30,120 bases of DNA from Eimeria necatrix (lineage: Eukaryota; Apicomplexa; Conoidasida; Eucoccidiorida; Eimeriidae): contig NW_013655370.1 of the NCBI RefSeq assembly GCF_000499385.1, forward strand, positions 1 through 30,120, read 5' to 3'. The notes under the pieces were generated by a model. The model was given only the letters and a program-made list of their open reading frames with translations, was not told where the DNA came from and did no database searches. This document shows positions 9,840-19,649 of this stretch, piece by piece (positions within the stretch are counted from its first letter, which is position 1; each line of letters opens with the position of its first letter). The position numbers were made by a program, and so were the translations under genes.

Positions 9840-10894
9840 TAGGGGGAAGGGTTTAGGAGTTTGTGTAGAGTTGCAGCTCAAGCAGCAGCAGCAAGAGAGG
9901 CCATTTTAGCTGTCAGTTGCTGCTGCTCTCTTACCGATTTGTTCAGCTGCTGCTGCTGCGCGCCGCGCTGCAGCTGCTGCTGCTGCGCGCCGCGCTGCAG
10001 CTGCTGCTGCTGCTGCTGTGGGGCCTTCTTTTGCTGCAGTGCAGAAGGGCCAAATGCACATACAAACACTTCCCTATATAAATACCCCCGCAAGCCTGCA
10101 GCCTCCAAGTGCGGCTTAAGATACATTTTATATATTATTTACTATTTACTATTAATCAATTAATTAATTAATTTATTTATTTATTTATTATTTACCATTT
10201 ATTATTAATTAATTAATTAACTGATTAATTGATTAATTAATTAGTTATTTACTTATTTGTTTATGCACCCCGCCAGGCAGTTTAGGTTTTCGGCTCTGCA
10301 GGCAATAATATTCTCAGTAAATGTGCAATTTGAGTTTTAAAATTCAAATATTTATATTTTATTTCAAAATATTTGAATTTAAAATGTTTTAAAATGAATA
10401 ATTTGCGTTTCTGCTTCTTCAGCGCATGCAGTGCATGCGCCCGCGAGCTGTACATACACCTCAGCAGTCCCGCAGCGGTCGAGCGGACTTCCCCGATTTC
10501 TTATTTATTTTTATTTTCATTTTAATTTGTTTTTTAATTAATTTTAAATGTTTTTATTCTTTTATTTTTTAAATTATTTGCTGAGAGCTGCTGCGCGGAG
10601 CCCGAAGAAGCAGCAAAACACAATTTCCATCTTTTCGTTTATTTGCGCAATTCTTCTTTTCTAATAATTGCATATTTACAAATTTAAAATACTTTTTCTT
10701 TTAATTTTATTCATTTATTTATTTGTTTTAATTAATTCATTTATTTATTTGTTTTAATTAATTTATTTATTTATTTGTTTTAATTTATTTAGTTGGCCAA
10801 ATTCAGGTGTATTTGCCCCATCTGCGCAGCTCTTTTTCGGGTGTCTGTACAGCTGGCCACGCAGCAGTCAAAGCGCTCGAAATCTTTATTTGAA
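9840..10894. other. Spacer: CTG-rich patch then AT-rich sequence
   Basis: A CTG patch at 9880-10030 includes a 27-bp unit (GCTGCTGCTGCGCGCCGCGC) repeated twice. From 10120 the DNA is AT-rich with TTAATTAA and TTTATTTA repeats. Diverged palindrome copies lie at about 10446-10461 and 10840-10853, and GCATGC motifs near 10424-10440. No gene is recognised. Confidence 0.6.
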
Positions 10895-11180
10895 ATTTTA
10901 ATTTAAACTTTGTTCAAAATGGCATTATTTTAGTTGAAACTATTCAAAATGGCATTATTTTAACTAAAACTTTATTGAAAATGGCATTATTTTAATTAAA
11001 ACTGTTCAAAATGGCATTATTTAAATTAACACTTTATTGAAAATGGCATTATGTTAATTAAAACTATTCAAAATGGCATTATTTTAATTAAAACTTTATT
11101 TCATAATGGCATTATTTTAACTGAAACTTTATTTTAAATGGCATTAATTTTAAATAAAGACTTGATTTAAAATGGCATTA
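10895..11180. repeat. 30-32-bp AT-rich tandem repeat around AAAATGGCATTA
   Basis: About nine copies of a unit close to AAAATGGCATTATTTTAATT followed by AAAACT and TTATT or ATTC. Spacing varies by a few bases. Confidence 0.9.
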
Positions 11181-11330
11181 AAAGAGACATGGCATGCATA
11201 AGATCCTGGAGTTTTCTTAATTCATTTTAAATTAAAAATTCATTTTAAAATAAAAATAAAAATAAAAATAAAACTTCATTTTAAATTAAAAATAAAATTA
11301 AATTCAAAACTTCGCAGACTTGAAGCACCT

Positions 11331-11377
11331 CCAGCTGTACAGACAGCTGGAGGTGCCTTCAGCTGTCTGTACAGCTC
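11331..11377. repeat. Palindrome pair, diverged family copies
   Basis: CCAGCTGTACAGACAGCTGG at 11331-11350 is self-complementary apart from its centre, and AGCTGTCTGTACAGCT follows within 15 bases. Both are related to the GGTGTAC...GTACACC family. Confidence 0.8.
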
Positions 11378-11380
11378 GCG

Positions 11381-11577
11381 GGAGGCCCTTGAAGCCGCAT
11401 TTGCTGCAGTCCTTAAAATTTAATTTCGAAGTCCTTTCCACTTTTTGCATGCGCTTTCTTCCATTTAATTCTTTTTCTTCCACTTTCCACTAAATCTAGA
11501 CAGCCCCGCGCATGCAGCAAAAGGCGCGGGCTCTACAAAGCTCCATTTCGCAAACTCAGCAGCACACCGCAGCAGCT

Positions 11578-11612
<35 letters not shown>

Positions 11613-11768
11613 CGGCAGCCTCAGCAACAGCAACAGCAGCAGCAACAGCAGCCACAGCAGCAGTAGCAACAGCAGCCACAGCAGCAGTAGCAACAGCAGC
11701 CGCAGCAGCAGCAGCAGCAGCAACAGCAACAGCAGCAGCTGCCGCAGCAGCAGCAGCAACAGCAGCCT

Positions 11769-11819
<51 letters not shown>

Positions 11820-11925
11820 CAGCAGCAGAAGAGGGTTAAAGAAACTAAGGGCCCGTGTAAAGTTCTCTGCTGCAGTTTGCCATTTTAATTTAAAAGTATT
11901 TTGGAAGCTGCAGCGCGAGCGCTGA
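11381..11925. other. AT-rich flank and CAG-dominated stretch without convincing gene
   Basis: 11400-11510 is AT-rich with GCATGC motifs at about 11447 and 11511. 11570-11830 is CAG/CAACAG repeat open in all forward frames. The start at 11512 (MQQKARALQSS) gives a mostly Ser frame with no conserved segment, so it is not called. Confidence 0.5.
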
Positions 11926-11967
11926 GGTGTACGTACAGCTGAGACAGCTGCGGTGTACGTACACCCC
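11924..11967. repeat. Two adjacent palindrome-family copies
   Basis: GCTGAGGTGTACGTACAGC starts at 11921, and an exact core GGTGTACGTACACC lies at 11952-11965. The spacer repeats AGCTG motifs. Confidence 0.88.
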
Positions 11968-12359
11968 AGAGCCGGCAGGCTGGAGGGGCAGCTGAGAGGC
12001 CTCAAAGTGCTCACATTTTACGAAAAGTATTTATTTTATTTGTTTAAATGCAAATAATTTATAAATAAATTTATAAATGAATTAAAAAAGAACAAAAAGG
12101 CTGCAGTTGTGGCGGCTGTTGCTGCAGCTGTCCAGTGGCCTACGCCGCAGCAGACCGCTCGTTCGGCTGCGGCCCTCGGCAGCAGCTAAATTGCTGCTTT
12201 TTGAGCTCTTTTTGCTTTTTAAAATAAATTATTTTATTAATTATATTTAAAAAAGAAATTAAATTCAAAAAAGAAGCAAAAGGAACCCCCGGAGGCAGCA
12301 GGGGCCCCCGCGCATCGGCGCTGGCGAGCCCGTGTGTCTGCAGCAAAGCAAAGAGGCCC

Positions 12360-12406
<47 letters not shown>

Positions 12407-12432
12407 TGTCTTCGTTTGGTTTCAATTGAAGT
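11968..12432. other. Spacer, AT-rich with CAG tract at 12361-12405
   Basis: AT-rich on both sides of a short GC-rich block (12110-12190 and 12280-12360). A pure CAG tract of about 15 units lies at 12361-12405. No gene recognised. Confidence 0.5.
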
Positions 12433-12648
12433 TTGTTTGAATTTATTATTGTTTTATGTTTAATAAGTCAATTACAAAGCGAGAATCGACGGGCCCCGCC
12501 TGCAGCAGCAGCACGCCGGGCAGCAGCAGCAGCCGATGCGCAGCAGCAGCCGACGCAGCAGCAGCAGCAGCAGCACACATTGAAATCAGCCTCTGCCGGA
12601 TCTCTAAGAAAGCCTCTTAATCTCGGAAAACCCAGCTTAACTCATTTG

Positions 12649-12680
<32 letters not shown>

Positions 12681-12844
12681 AGCTGCTGCTGCTGCTGGCA
12701 GCGCTGCGCCTGCGGAGGCGCTCGGCGGGAGGCCCCAAGCTGAGGCCTTCTCGATGCCCCAAAGCAGCAGCAGCAGACTTCTTCTCAGACGGAGACGGGG
12801 CAGCAGCTGCAGCAGCAGCGGCTGCAGCAGCAGCAGCAGCGGCT

Positions 12845-12881
<37 letters not shown>

Positions 12882-12890
12882 ACAGCTTCA

Positions 12891-13011
12891 ATGTTTGGGC
12901 CTCAGGGAGAAGCACTGCTGGGCCAGAGGGCCCCGCGGTCTCTCCCCTGCCTTTTCTTGCGGCTGCTTTCTCTTCTTTGCTTTCTTTTGCTGCTTCTGCT
13001 GAGTTGCTTCC

Positions 13012-13063
<52 letters not shown>

Positions 13064-13553
13064 TAAGCAGCGTGGCCATTCCCCCGCAGTTTCGCTTTCT
13101 CTGTGGCCTCCCTTCCCGCTCTCTCCCACCTCCCTCTCAGAGCGCAGCATCTTAGCAGCAGCAGATTCCGCAGCAGCAGCAGCAGATTCCGCAGCAGCAG
13201 CAGCAGATTCCGCAGCAGCAGCAGCAGATCCCGCAGCAGCAGCTGCAGATCCCGCAGCAGCAGCAGCAGCAGCAGCGGCAGATTTCGCAGCAGCAGCAGC
13301 AGATCCCACGGCCGCAGCAGCAGCAGGAGATCCCGCAGCAGCAGCAGCAGCAGATCCCGCAGCAGCAGCAGATCCCGCAGCAGCAGCAGATCCCGCAGCA
13401 GCAGCAGATCCCGCAGCAGCAGCAGCAGCAGATCCCGCAGCAGCAGCAGCAGCAGGAGGAGAGGGCGGAGCGTCTGGGGTCCTGGGGAGGCGGCTGCCGG
13501 AGTTGCCGTGCGTGTCCGCGCCTTCGTTTTTGTCTGCTGCATCCCGTTCGGGC

Positions 13554-13597
<44 letters not shown>

Positions 13598-13925
13598 CCC
13601 CGCAGCAGCACGAGTGTCGTACCGCGGGGGCCCGCTGCTGCCCCGCAGCTGCAGCCACGCGGGCTGCAGGCTGGGAGCTGCTGCTGCTTTCTTCAGCCCC
13701 GAAAAGAAGTCTTGCTTCTCCATAACTTCCTGCTGCAGCTGCCAGCAGCACGGGGGGGGCCTCCCGCGGATCTGTTTGCTGCTGCAGCGGCCCAAGGCTT
13801 TCTTGACTTTGCTGCAGAACCTTTTTATTCCGGGGGCCCCCCCAGCAGCATTTGCTTTTCGAAAAGCTTCCAAGGAGGAGATAGCTCGCACGATCCCGCA
13901 GCAGCAGCAGCTGGGGGCCCACCGC

Positions 13926-13963
<38 letters not shown>

Positions 13964-14074
13964 GGGGCAGCAGCCCGCTGCTGCTGCTGCTGAGGCCGAG
14001 GAGGAGGAGTTCCCCCCAGACGCGGACGAAGACTTCCAGGAAGAGTCCCGCGGGGGCTTCCTCCAACTCCCAAA

Positions 14075-14133
<59 letters not shown>

Positions 14134-14537
14134 GGAGAGGGGCCCGGNNNNNNNNNNNNNNNNNNNNNNNNNNNNNNNNNNNNNNNNNNNNNNNNNNNNN
14201 NNNNNNNNNNNNNNNNNNNNNNNNNNNNNNNNNNNNNNNNNNNNNNNCGACACCTACGAAGCAGATGAAGAGGAAACCTTTGTGGGGTCTGCTGAGGCCT
14301 CCAGCACAAGAAGAAGCAGCTGGGGGGCCCCCGGGGGGCCCCCGGGGGGCCCCGGGGGCCCCCGAACTGGGTTCGGAGAGAAGAGAATATTCTCTTTAGC
14401 TCCTTCGGGACTAATTGGAAATGTTGGTGACTGCCATGTTGACCATAAAGGGTATTTTAGAGTTCGAGTTGCTGTTGTTTTGTCTCAGAAAGATCCTGCT
14501 GCTGAAAGGCCTTTTGTTTTTGACACTTTCGGGCCTT

Positions 14538-14572
<35 letters not shown>

Positions 14573-14645
14573 GCGCCGGGCGAAGCCGCTGCAGCAGAAG
14601 CCGAGGAGTGGGCAGAAGAACCCGAAGGAAGCTTCGTGCAAACGC

Positions 14646-14695
<50 letters not shown>

Positions 14696-14722
14696 ACAGC
14701 AGCAGCAGCAGAAAAAGGACCT

Positions 14723-14753
<31 letters not shown>

Positions 14754-15007
14754 CAGGAGGCAGCAGGGATGCAGCAGTTGCTTCCTTTTTGGAAACTGGG
14801 GGTTTTGGACTTGGGAAAATATTTAAAAGAAAAGGAGAAGAAGAAGAAGAAGAGGGGCCCCCCGAAGAAGAAGAAGAGCAGCAGCAGCAAAAGAAGCGGG
14901 GGGGCCTCTTGCGGCGGCTGCTGCAGCGGAAGGGGAGAGCAGCAGCAGCAGCAGCAGAAGAAGGCGAAGAAGCAGAAGACTTCGGCGAGGAGGAGGCCGC
15001 AGAGGGC

Positions 15008-15051
<44 letters not shown>

Positions 15052-15128
15052 GCGGCGGCGGAAGCTGGGGGCTGGGGTGAAGAAGAAGCTGCAGGCGGCG
15101 CTGCGGGCGCCGAAGGCGCTGCTGCTGC

Positions 15129-15168
<40 letters not shown>

Positions 15169-15420
15169 GACGCAGGTGGAACTTTCGCTGGACTTCTCCT
15201 CTCCTGCTGCTCCCAAGTGCAGCGCGCCGGCCGTTTGGAAGGGAAAGCTGCGGACTTCTTCTTTTGTTTTCTTTTCTTTCAACTTGAGAGTTTTAGCAGC
15301 AGAAGTTTCCAGCAGCAACTTTGCTGCTTTCGTTTCCAGCGCCCTGGCTCTCGAAGTCACTTGCAAAGAAAAAACAGGATGCTTCCTCGAAGACGCCCTC
15401 ATCTCTTGCGTCCAGGTACC

Positions 15421-15474
<54 letters not shown>

Positions 15475-15655
15475 GCAGCGGCAGCGGCAGCGGCGGCGGC
15501 AGCGCAGCAGCAGCTGCAGCGGCAGCTGCAGCAGCGGCAGCGCAGCAGCAGCTGCAGCTGCAGCAGCAGCTGCAGCAGCGGCAGCGCAGCAGCAGCTGCA
15601 GCTAGGGAGTTCATAGTTTTAGTCTTTTAAAAGCAACTTAATTACACTAATTGTC

Positions 15656-15694
<39 letters not shown>

Positions 15695-15835
15695 AGTGAA
15701 GCAGCAGAGCCGCGGCGGGCCTCTCCACGTGTCGCTGCTGCTGCTGCTGCTGCAGCAGCCGCAGCAGCAGCAGCTCAGAGGCTGGCCGCGGGACCTTTAG
15801 AGTTTTGGAGTTCGTGAGAAGTGCCGACTTGATGC

Positions 15836-15880
<45 letters not shown>

Positions 15881-16282
15881 AGGTGTCTTGTCCGAAGAAA
15901 GTGCAAGTGCGGGAAGAGCTGCTGCAGCACGTCAACGCGCACAGAGCAGCAGCAAATAAGCAGCTGGAAAAAGTAGCAGCAATACTGCAGCAGCGGGGGG
16001 GCCCCGAGAAGCTAAGTAAGGAAGAAAGAGAACAAATAGCAAAAGCTTATGCTGAGCGCGTGCGGCAGCAGCAGCAGGAGCAGCAGCAGCAGCAGCAGCA
16101 GCACCAGCTGCTGCTGCAGCAGCAGGTCCACCAGCACCAGCAGCTCGAGCAGCAGAGGCAGCAGCAAATCGCGCTCCAGCAGCAGATCCAGCAGCAGCAG
16201 CTGCTGCTGCAGCAGCAGCAGCCAAGACCCGGGGCCCCCGTCGTCGTCTCAGCAGCAGAAGAACCCCCCGAAGAAGAGGAGG

Positions 16283-16317
<35 letters not shown>

Positions 16318-16467
16318 AAGGAAGAACCCGCGAAGCCCCGCCCCAAAGTCCAGCTGAAGCTCACAGGAGCAGCAGCAACAGCAGCACCAGCAGCAACAGA
16401 AGCCCACGGGGTGTACGTACACCTCCTCGCCCTCAACGCCCTCTGGCTCCTCTGGCTCTGGTCATAA
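12891..16467 (+). CDS. Hypothetical protein with N-terminal signal sequence; broken by assembly gap
   Basis: Not recognised. The ATG at 12891 gives a short basic stretch and a hydrophobic run (LPCLFLRLLSLLCFLLLLLL), fitting a signal peptide or anchor. The frame runs through (Ala)n-Asp-Pro repeats, a unique segment (QRPKAFLTLLQNLFIPG; FRKASKEEIARTIP) and an acidic stretch (EEEEFPPDADEDFQEES) to a 100-N gap at 14148. After the gap it resumes as DTYEADEEETFVGSAEASS, then IGNVGDCHVDHKGYFRVRV and RPFVFDTFGPS, an acidic/basic repeat region, and a likely folded C-terminal part (KGKLRTSSFVFFSFNLRVLA; CKEKTGCFLEDALISCVQ). An intron at 15416-15882 joins in phase 0 to VSCPKKVQVREELLQHVNAH, a helical EEREQIAKAYAERVRQ, a Gln/Glu-rich region and a TAA at 16465. 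Whether both sides of the gap are one gene is inferred. An open Ala/Ser-rich frame at 12433-12880 could be an upstream exon or leader. Confidence 0.5.
13156..13457 (+). repeat. Minisatellite (CAG)4-6 + ATTCCG/ATCCCG
   Basis: About 17 units of 15-21 bp: a CAG run followed by ATTCCG in the first copies and ATCCCG later. All three forward frames are open, reading (A)nDP, (S)nRSR or (Q)nIP. The unit lengths are all multiples of three, so copy-number change preserves frame. Confidence 0.9.
14148..14247. other. Assembly gap of 100 Ns
   Basis: Exactly 100 undetermined bases, a conventional placeholder for unknown length. It follows a long CAG tract. The reading frame used before (from 12891) and after (from 14249) differs by the nominal gap length and cannot be used to infer a frameshift. 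Confidence 0.98.
15416..15882 (+). other. Intron of the hypothetical gene (467 nt)
   Basis: CAG|GTACCG followed at once by CAG repeats and CAGCGG variants, then a short AT-rich stretch, CTG tracts and CTGCTCAG|GTG. Phase 0 on both sides. Confidence 0.65.
16410..16423. repeat. Exact palindrome core inside the 3' coding end
   Basis: GGTGTACGTACACC lies about 40 bases before the stop of the hypothetical protein and is translated as GVYVHL. The following residues (LALNALWLLWLWS) are hydrophobic and unlike the preceding charged, Gln-rich sequence, so the true exon may end before this element. Confidence 0.85.
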
Positions 16468-16469
16468 AT

Positions 16470-16562
<93 letters not shown>

Positions 16563-16610
16563 GCTTGCAGCGCCTCAGCAGCGGCTGCAAACCCTAAACC
16601 CTAAACCCTA
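16468..16610. repeat. CAG tract followed by telomere-like array
   Basis: CAG/CAACAG repeats at about 16469-16562, then AAACCCT units at 16589-16610 in C-rich orientation. Confidence 0.92.
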
Positions 16611-17184
16611 GCTAGGACGGGCTGGGCTGGCTGGCTGTCAGTGGGGGCCGCCGGGAAGGGCCGGAGTAGATTTAAATGTGGATTTGAAATAAAAAGAATT
16701 AAATAAATTAATTTATGAATTTAAATGCAAGAAATAAATAAAAAGATTTATTTATTTAGTTATTTGTGGGTTTCGTTGACGGGAGCTGCTGCGCTGCGCC
16801 TGCGGCGCTGCTGCGCGCGCCGCCGCCGGGCGAAGCCGCCCAAATTTTGCGCGAAATGAAGGAGAAATGGATTAAATTAAAGGAATTAAATAAATTAAAT
16901 TAAATTAAAGAATAAAAGGACTCAAAGAGGAGCCAACGCAGCCGCAACACCGCCGCGCCGCGACAGCAGCGCCGCCGCAGCGTGGGGGCCCCCACGAGCA
17001 GCGGGGGGCCCCCGCCGCTGCTGCTGCGGCTCCAAAGCGCGGGTGTTTTCGCTTCTTTTTCGCTTCAAAACTCCAAATAAATCAAACAAAACAAATTCTT
17101 TGTTTTAATTTGCTTTTTGCGGCTTCTGGGGGCCCCCGGGGGCCGCCGCGCTGCAGCTGCGGCTTGCGGCGCCGCCGCTGGACC
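16611..17184. other. Spacer and probable upstream region of the small three-exon gene
   Basis: AT-rich segments alternate with CpG-rich blocks (16790-16850, 16930-17040, 17120-17180) containing GGGGGCCCCC runs. No coding frame with conserved character is seen. Its position suggests promoter or 5' UTR of the gene beginning at 17316. Confidence 0.4.
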
Positions 17185-17200
17185 GGGTGTCGTGACACCC
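17185..17200. promoter_or_regulatory. GGGTGTC/GACACCC inverted repeat upstream of the small gene
   Basis: Perfect 7-bp arms with a 2-base centre, 116 bases before the ATG at 17316. The half-site GGTGT resembles the dispersed palindrome family. A role as a protein-binding site is inference. Confidence 0.4.
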
Positions 17201-17315
17201 GAATTTTTCGCGAAAACGCGGAAAAAACGAAAGATCTCTTCGATCAAAAGAAATAAAAAGAAATAAATAAACAAATATTGCGAAATTAGCGCCAATTGAG
17301 GCCAAAAAGGGGCCA

Positions 17316-18456
17316 ATGGCGCTGCGATCGCTCGCCAGTCGCATTTCCCAGCGCCTCTTTGGCCGCCTCCACTTCAGGATTGGCAACAGAACTCAAGTCC
17401 GAGTCAATAAGGGTTTCAAGCCGCAGCAGCTCGAGTCCCTCGGTGCTGCAGTCTTCTTCGCGCGGTGAGGGTTTAGGGTTTAGGGTTTAGGGTTTAGGGT
17501 TTAGGGTTTACGGTTTACGGTTTGGGGTTTGGGGCTGGGGCGCGGGTTTGGGCGCAGCTGCTGCAGCGGCGCCCGCAGCAGCCGTCGGTCGACGCGCAGA
17601 GGCCACCCGCTGCTCTAGGGTTTAGGGTTTAGGGTTTAGGGTTTAGGGTTTAGGGTTTAGGGTTTAGGGTTTAGGGTTTTGCAGGTGGTCAAAGCATCTG
17701 CGGGCGGCGACAGTGGGGAATTTCGTGAAGGCGAATATATCGAAGGAGGCTTCTGCAGCAATTCCAAATGGGGGTAAATTAATTCAGGATTTAGGGTTTA
17801 GGGTTTAGGGTTTAGGGTTTAGGGTTTAGGGTTTAGGGTTTAGGTGGCTCTTTTTTTTTCTTTTTATCTCCTTTTATTCCCCTTATTTACTTTATCTTTT
17901 TCGTTTTTTTTTATTTTCTTTTTCTTCTTCTTTTTCTTTTTAATTTTTCTTTTTGGCTTTTTTTTAATTTCTTTTTTCATTTCTCTTTTTGTTCCCTTTT
18001 CTCCTTTTATTTCTTTTTAATTCGTTTTTTTGTTCTTTTTAATTTTATTTCTTTTATTTTTTTATTTTTTTATTTCTTTTTATTTCTTTTTATTTCTTTT
18101 TATTTCTTTTTAATTTTTTTAGTTTTCTGCGGTGTCTGTGGATGTGTGTGGGGTGTACGTACAGCCCAAAGGAGATATGCCTTTGCAAATAAAACAAAAT
18201 AAAATTAAATTAATTCCATTTTAATTCCATTTTAATTCTAATTTAATTCTATTTTAACTCTATTTTCTATTTATATTTTATTTATATTTTAATTATACTT
18301 TAAGTCTATTTTATTTCCATTTTATTTATATTTTTATTACATTAATAATTCTATTTTATTCGTATTTTAATTCCATTTTAATTCTTTTTTAATTTTATTT
18401 TAATTCTATTTTATTTAGCTTTTGTTTTCTGCTCATTGTGTGGCGTTACGGCGAGC

Positions 18457-18547
<91 letters not shown>

Positions 18548-18659
18548 GCAGCAGGAGCAGAGCATCTAAAAAGTTCATTTCTGTTAATTCCATTTCTTTT
18601 GACTTTTGCTTCTTTGCACTCCTAACAAACCACTCACAACTCTTTTTCTCTCCTGCTGC

Positions 18660-18716
<57 letters not shown>

Positions 18717-18843
18717 AGCTGTGTTTGTGCGGCAAGTGGAGAAGGGCGAATTGACTCCTTCGAAAGAATGCCAAAAAGAACTCGAAAGAATCCTCGGAGT
18801 CCAACTCACCAGACACCAACGGCGCTCCAGGCCCAAGCTCTAG
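17316..18843 (+). CDS. Small basic protein of 120 residues, three exons, introns carrying TTTAGGG arrays
   Basis: Exons proposed by hand: 17316-17464 (149 nt), 17685-17773 (89 nt), 18719-18843 (125 nt). Junctions are GTGAGG...TTTTGCAG (phase 2) and GTAAAT...CTGCAG (phase 1); both phases match and the total is 363 nt ending at TAG. The protein begins MALRSLASRISQRLFGRL, an Arg/Ser/Leu-rich stretch without acidic residues, like a mitochondrial presequence. It continues VNKGFKPQQLESLGAAVFFA, then RWSKHLRAATVGNFVKAN, and ends VFVRQVEKGELTPSKECQKE-LERILGVQLTRHQ with a basic tail. It contains none of the homopolymer runs found in the neighbouring proteins. The family is not recognised; a mitochondrial ribosomal or similar basic protein is possible. 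The telomere-like arrays at 17468, 17616 and 17790 fall in the introns. Transcript evidence is lacking, but three independent phase matches make chance unlikely. Confidence 0.62.
17468..17534 (+). repeat. Telomere-like array (TTTAGGG)n
   Basis: About six exact units followed by degenerate TTTACGG and TTTGGGG units. Confidence 0.95.
17616..17679 (+). repeat. Telomere-like array (TTTAGGG)n
   Basis: Nine near-exact units ending in TTTTGCAG, the proposed acceptor. Confidence 0.95.
17774..18718 (+). other. Intron 2 of the small gene (945 nt)
   Basis: Donor GTAAAT; a TTTAGGG array at 17790-17844; a pyrimidine-rich T4-7/C segment (17845-18120); a palindrome-family copy GGTGTACGTACAGC at about 18152; an AATTCCATTTTAATTCTATT degenerate repeat (18190-18420); a CAG tract (about 18460-18555); then a (CTG)n tract ending CTGCAG. 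Confidence 0.58.
17790..17844 (+). repeat. Telomere-like array (TTTAGGG)n
   Basis: About eight exact units beginning 16 bases after the proposed donor of intron 2. Confidence 0.95.
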
Positions 18844-19319
18844 CTAGCTAGCTAGCTAGCTAGCAGCTAGCTGGCTAGCTAGCTGGCTAGCTAGCTGGCT
18901 AGCCAGCTGGCAGCTAGCTGGCTAGCTGGCTGGCAGCTAGCTGGCTAGCTGGCTGGCAGCTAGCTGGCTAGCTAGCTAAGAGGTGGCTAGCTGCTGCTAG
19001 CTAGCTGCTGGCTAGCTGCTAGCTAATCGCTAGCTAGCTGTTATCTAGCTGTCAGGTAGTTGGCCAGCCGTTGGCTAGCTGCTAGCTAGCTGCTAGCTAG
19101 CCGCTAGCTAGCTGCTAGCTAGCTGCCAGCCAGCCGTTAACTCATCGCTGGCTAGCTGCTAGCTAGCTAGCTGCTGGCTAGCCACCAGTCAGTTGTTCGC
19201 TAGCTGCTAGCTAGCTGCTAGCTAGCTGCCGGCTAGCCAACAGCTAGCTAGCTGTTGGCTAGCTGCTAGCTAGCTGCTAGCTAGCTGCTAGCTAGCTGCT
19301 GGCTAGCTGCCAGCTAGCT
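18841..19319. repeat. GCTA tetranucleotide satellite
   Basis: About 480 bp of TAGC repeats, pure at the start (six units) and then decaying into TAGCTGGC and TAGCTGCTAGC variants with higher-order 12-16-bp units. The first TAG is the stop codon of the upstream exon. GCTAGC is self-complementary, so the array can fold on itself throughout. Confidence 0.95.
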
Positions 19320-19614
19320 TCCCCGGAGGCGCCGCGGTGTATGTACAGCAGCAGCAAGGCGCAGCAGGTGAGGGGCACTTGCCACTCCCTTGAGGCCCTT
19401 CAATTAATTTAATTAATTTAATTAATTAATTATTTAATTTAATTAATTTAATTAATTTAATTAATTTAATTAATTAACTATTTAATTTAATTAATTAATT
19501 AAATTAATTAATTATTTTACTTATTGTTTGATTTGTAGAGCTGTTGGTGTACAGCCCGCCAGGTCGCCGAGGTGTACGTACACCTCAGCTGCAGCAGCAG
19601 CAGCAGCAGCAGCA

Positions 19615-19649
<35 letters not shown>

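Larger units (their letters stand above)
17465..17684 (+). other. Intron 1 of the small gene, bounded by telomere-like arrays (220 nt)
   Basis: The donor reads GTGAGGGTTTAGGG, so the array begins within the 5' splice site, and the acceptor TTTTGCAG directly follows a second array. A short GC-rich island (17535-17615) separates them. Confidence 0.62.

Noticed and set aside
9594..9881. PMGP/GPHR collagen-like frames on both strands
   Set aside because: These are translations of a 12-13-bp GGGGGCCCCATA tandem array in spacer DNA.
11512..11925. Ser-rich 137-residue frame with ATG
   Set aside because: All forward frames are open through the repeat, and the non-repeat ends show no conserved character or splice partner.
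14148..14247. Frameshift between the two halves of the hypothetical gene
   Set aside because: The apparent frame change depends on a placeholder gap of 100 Ns of unknown true length.
16016..18718. Splicing from the GTAAGG at 16016 to the exon at 18719
   Set aside because: The phase would match, but it removes the natural helical EEREQIAKAYAERV sequence, and the donor at 17774 also matches phase and belongs to a complete small gene with its own ATG.
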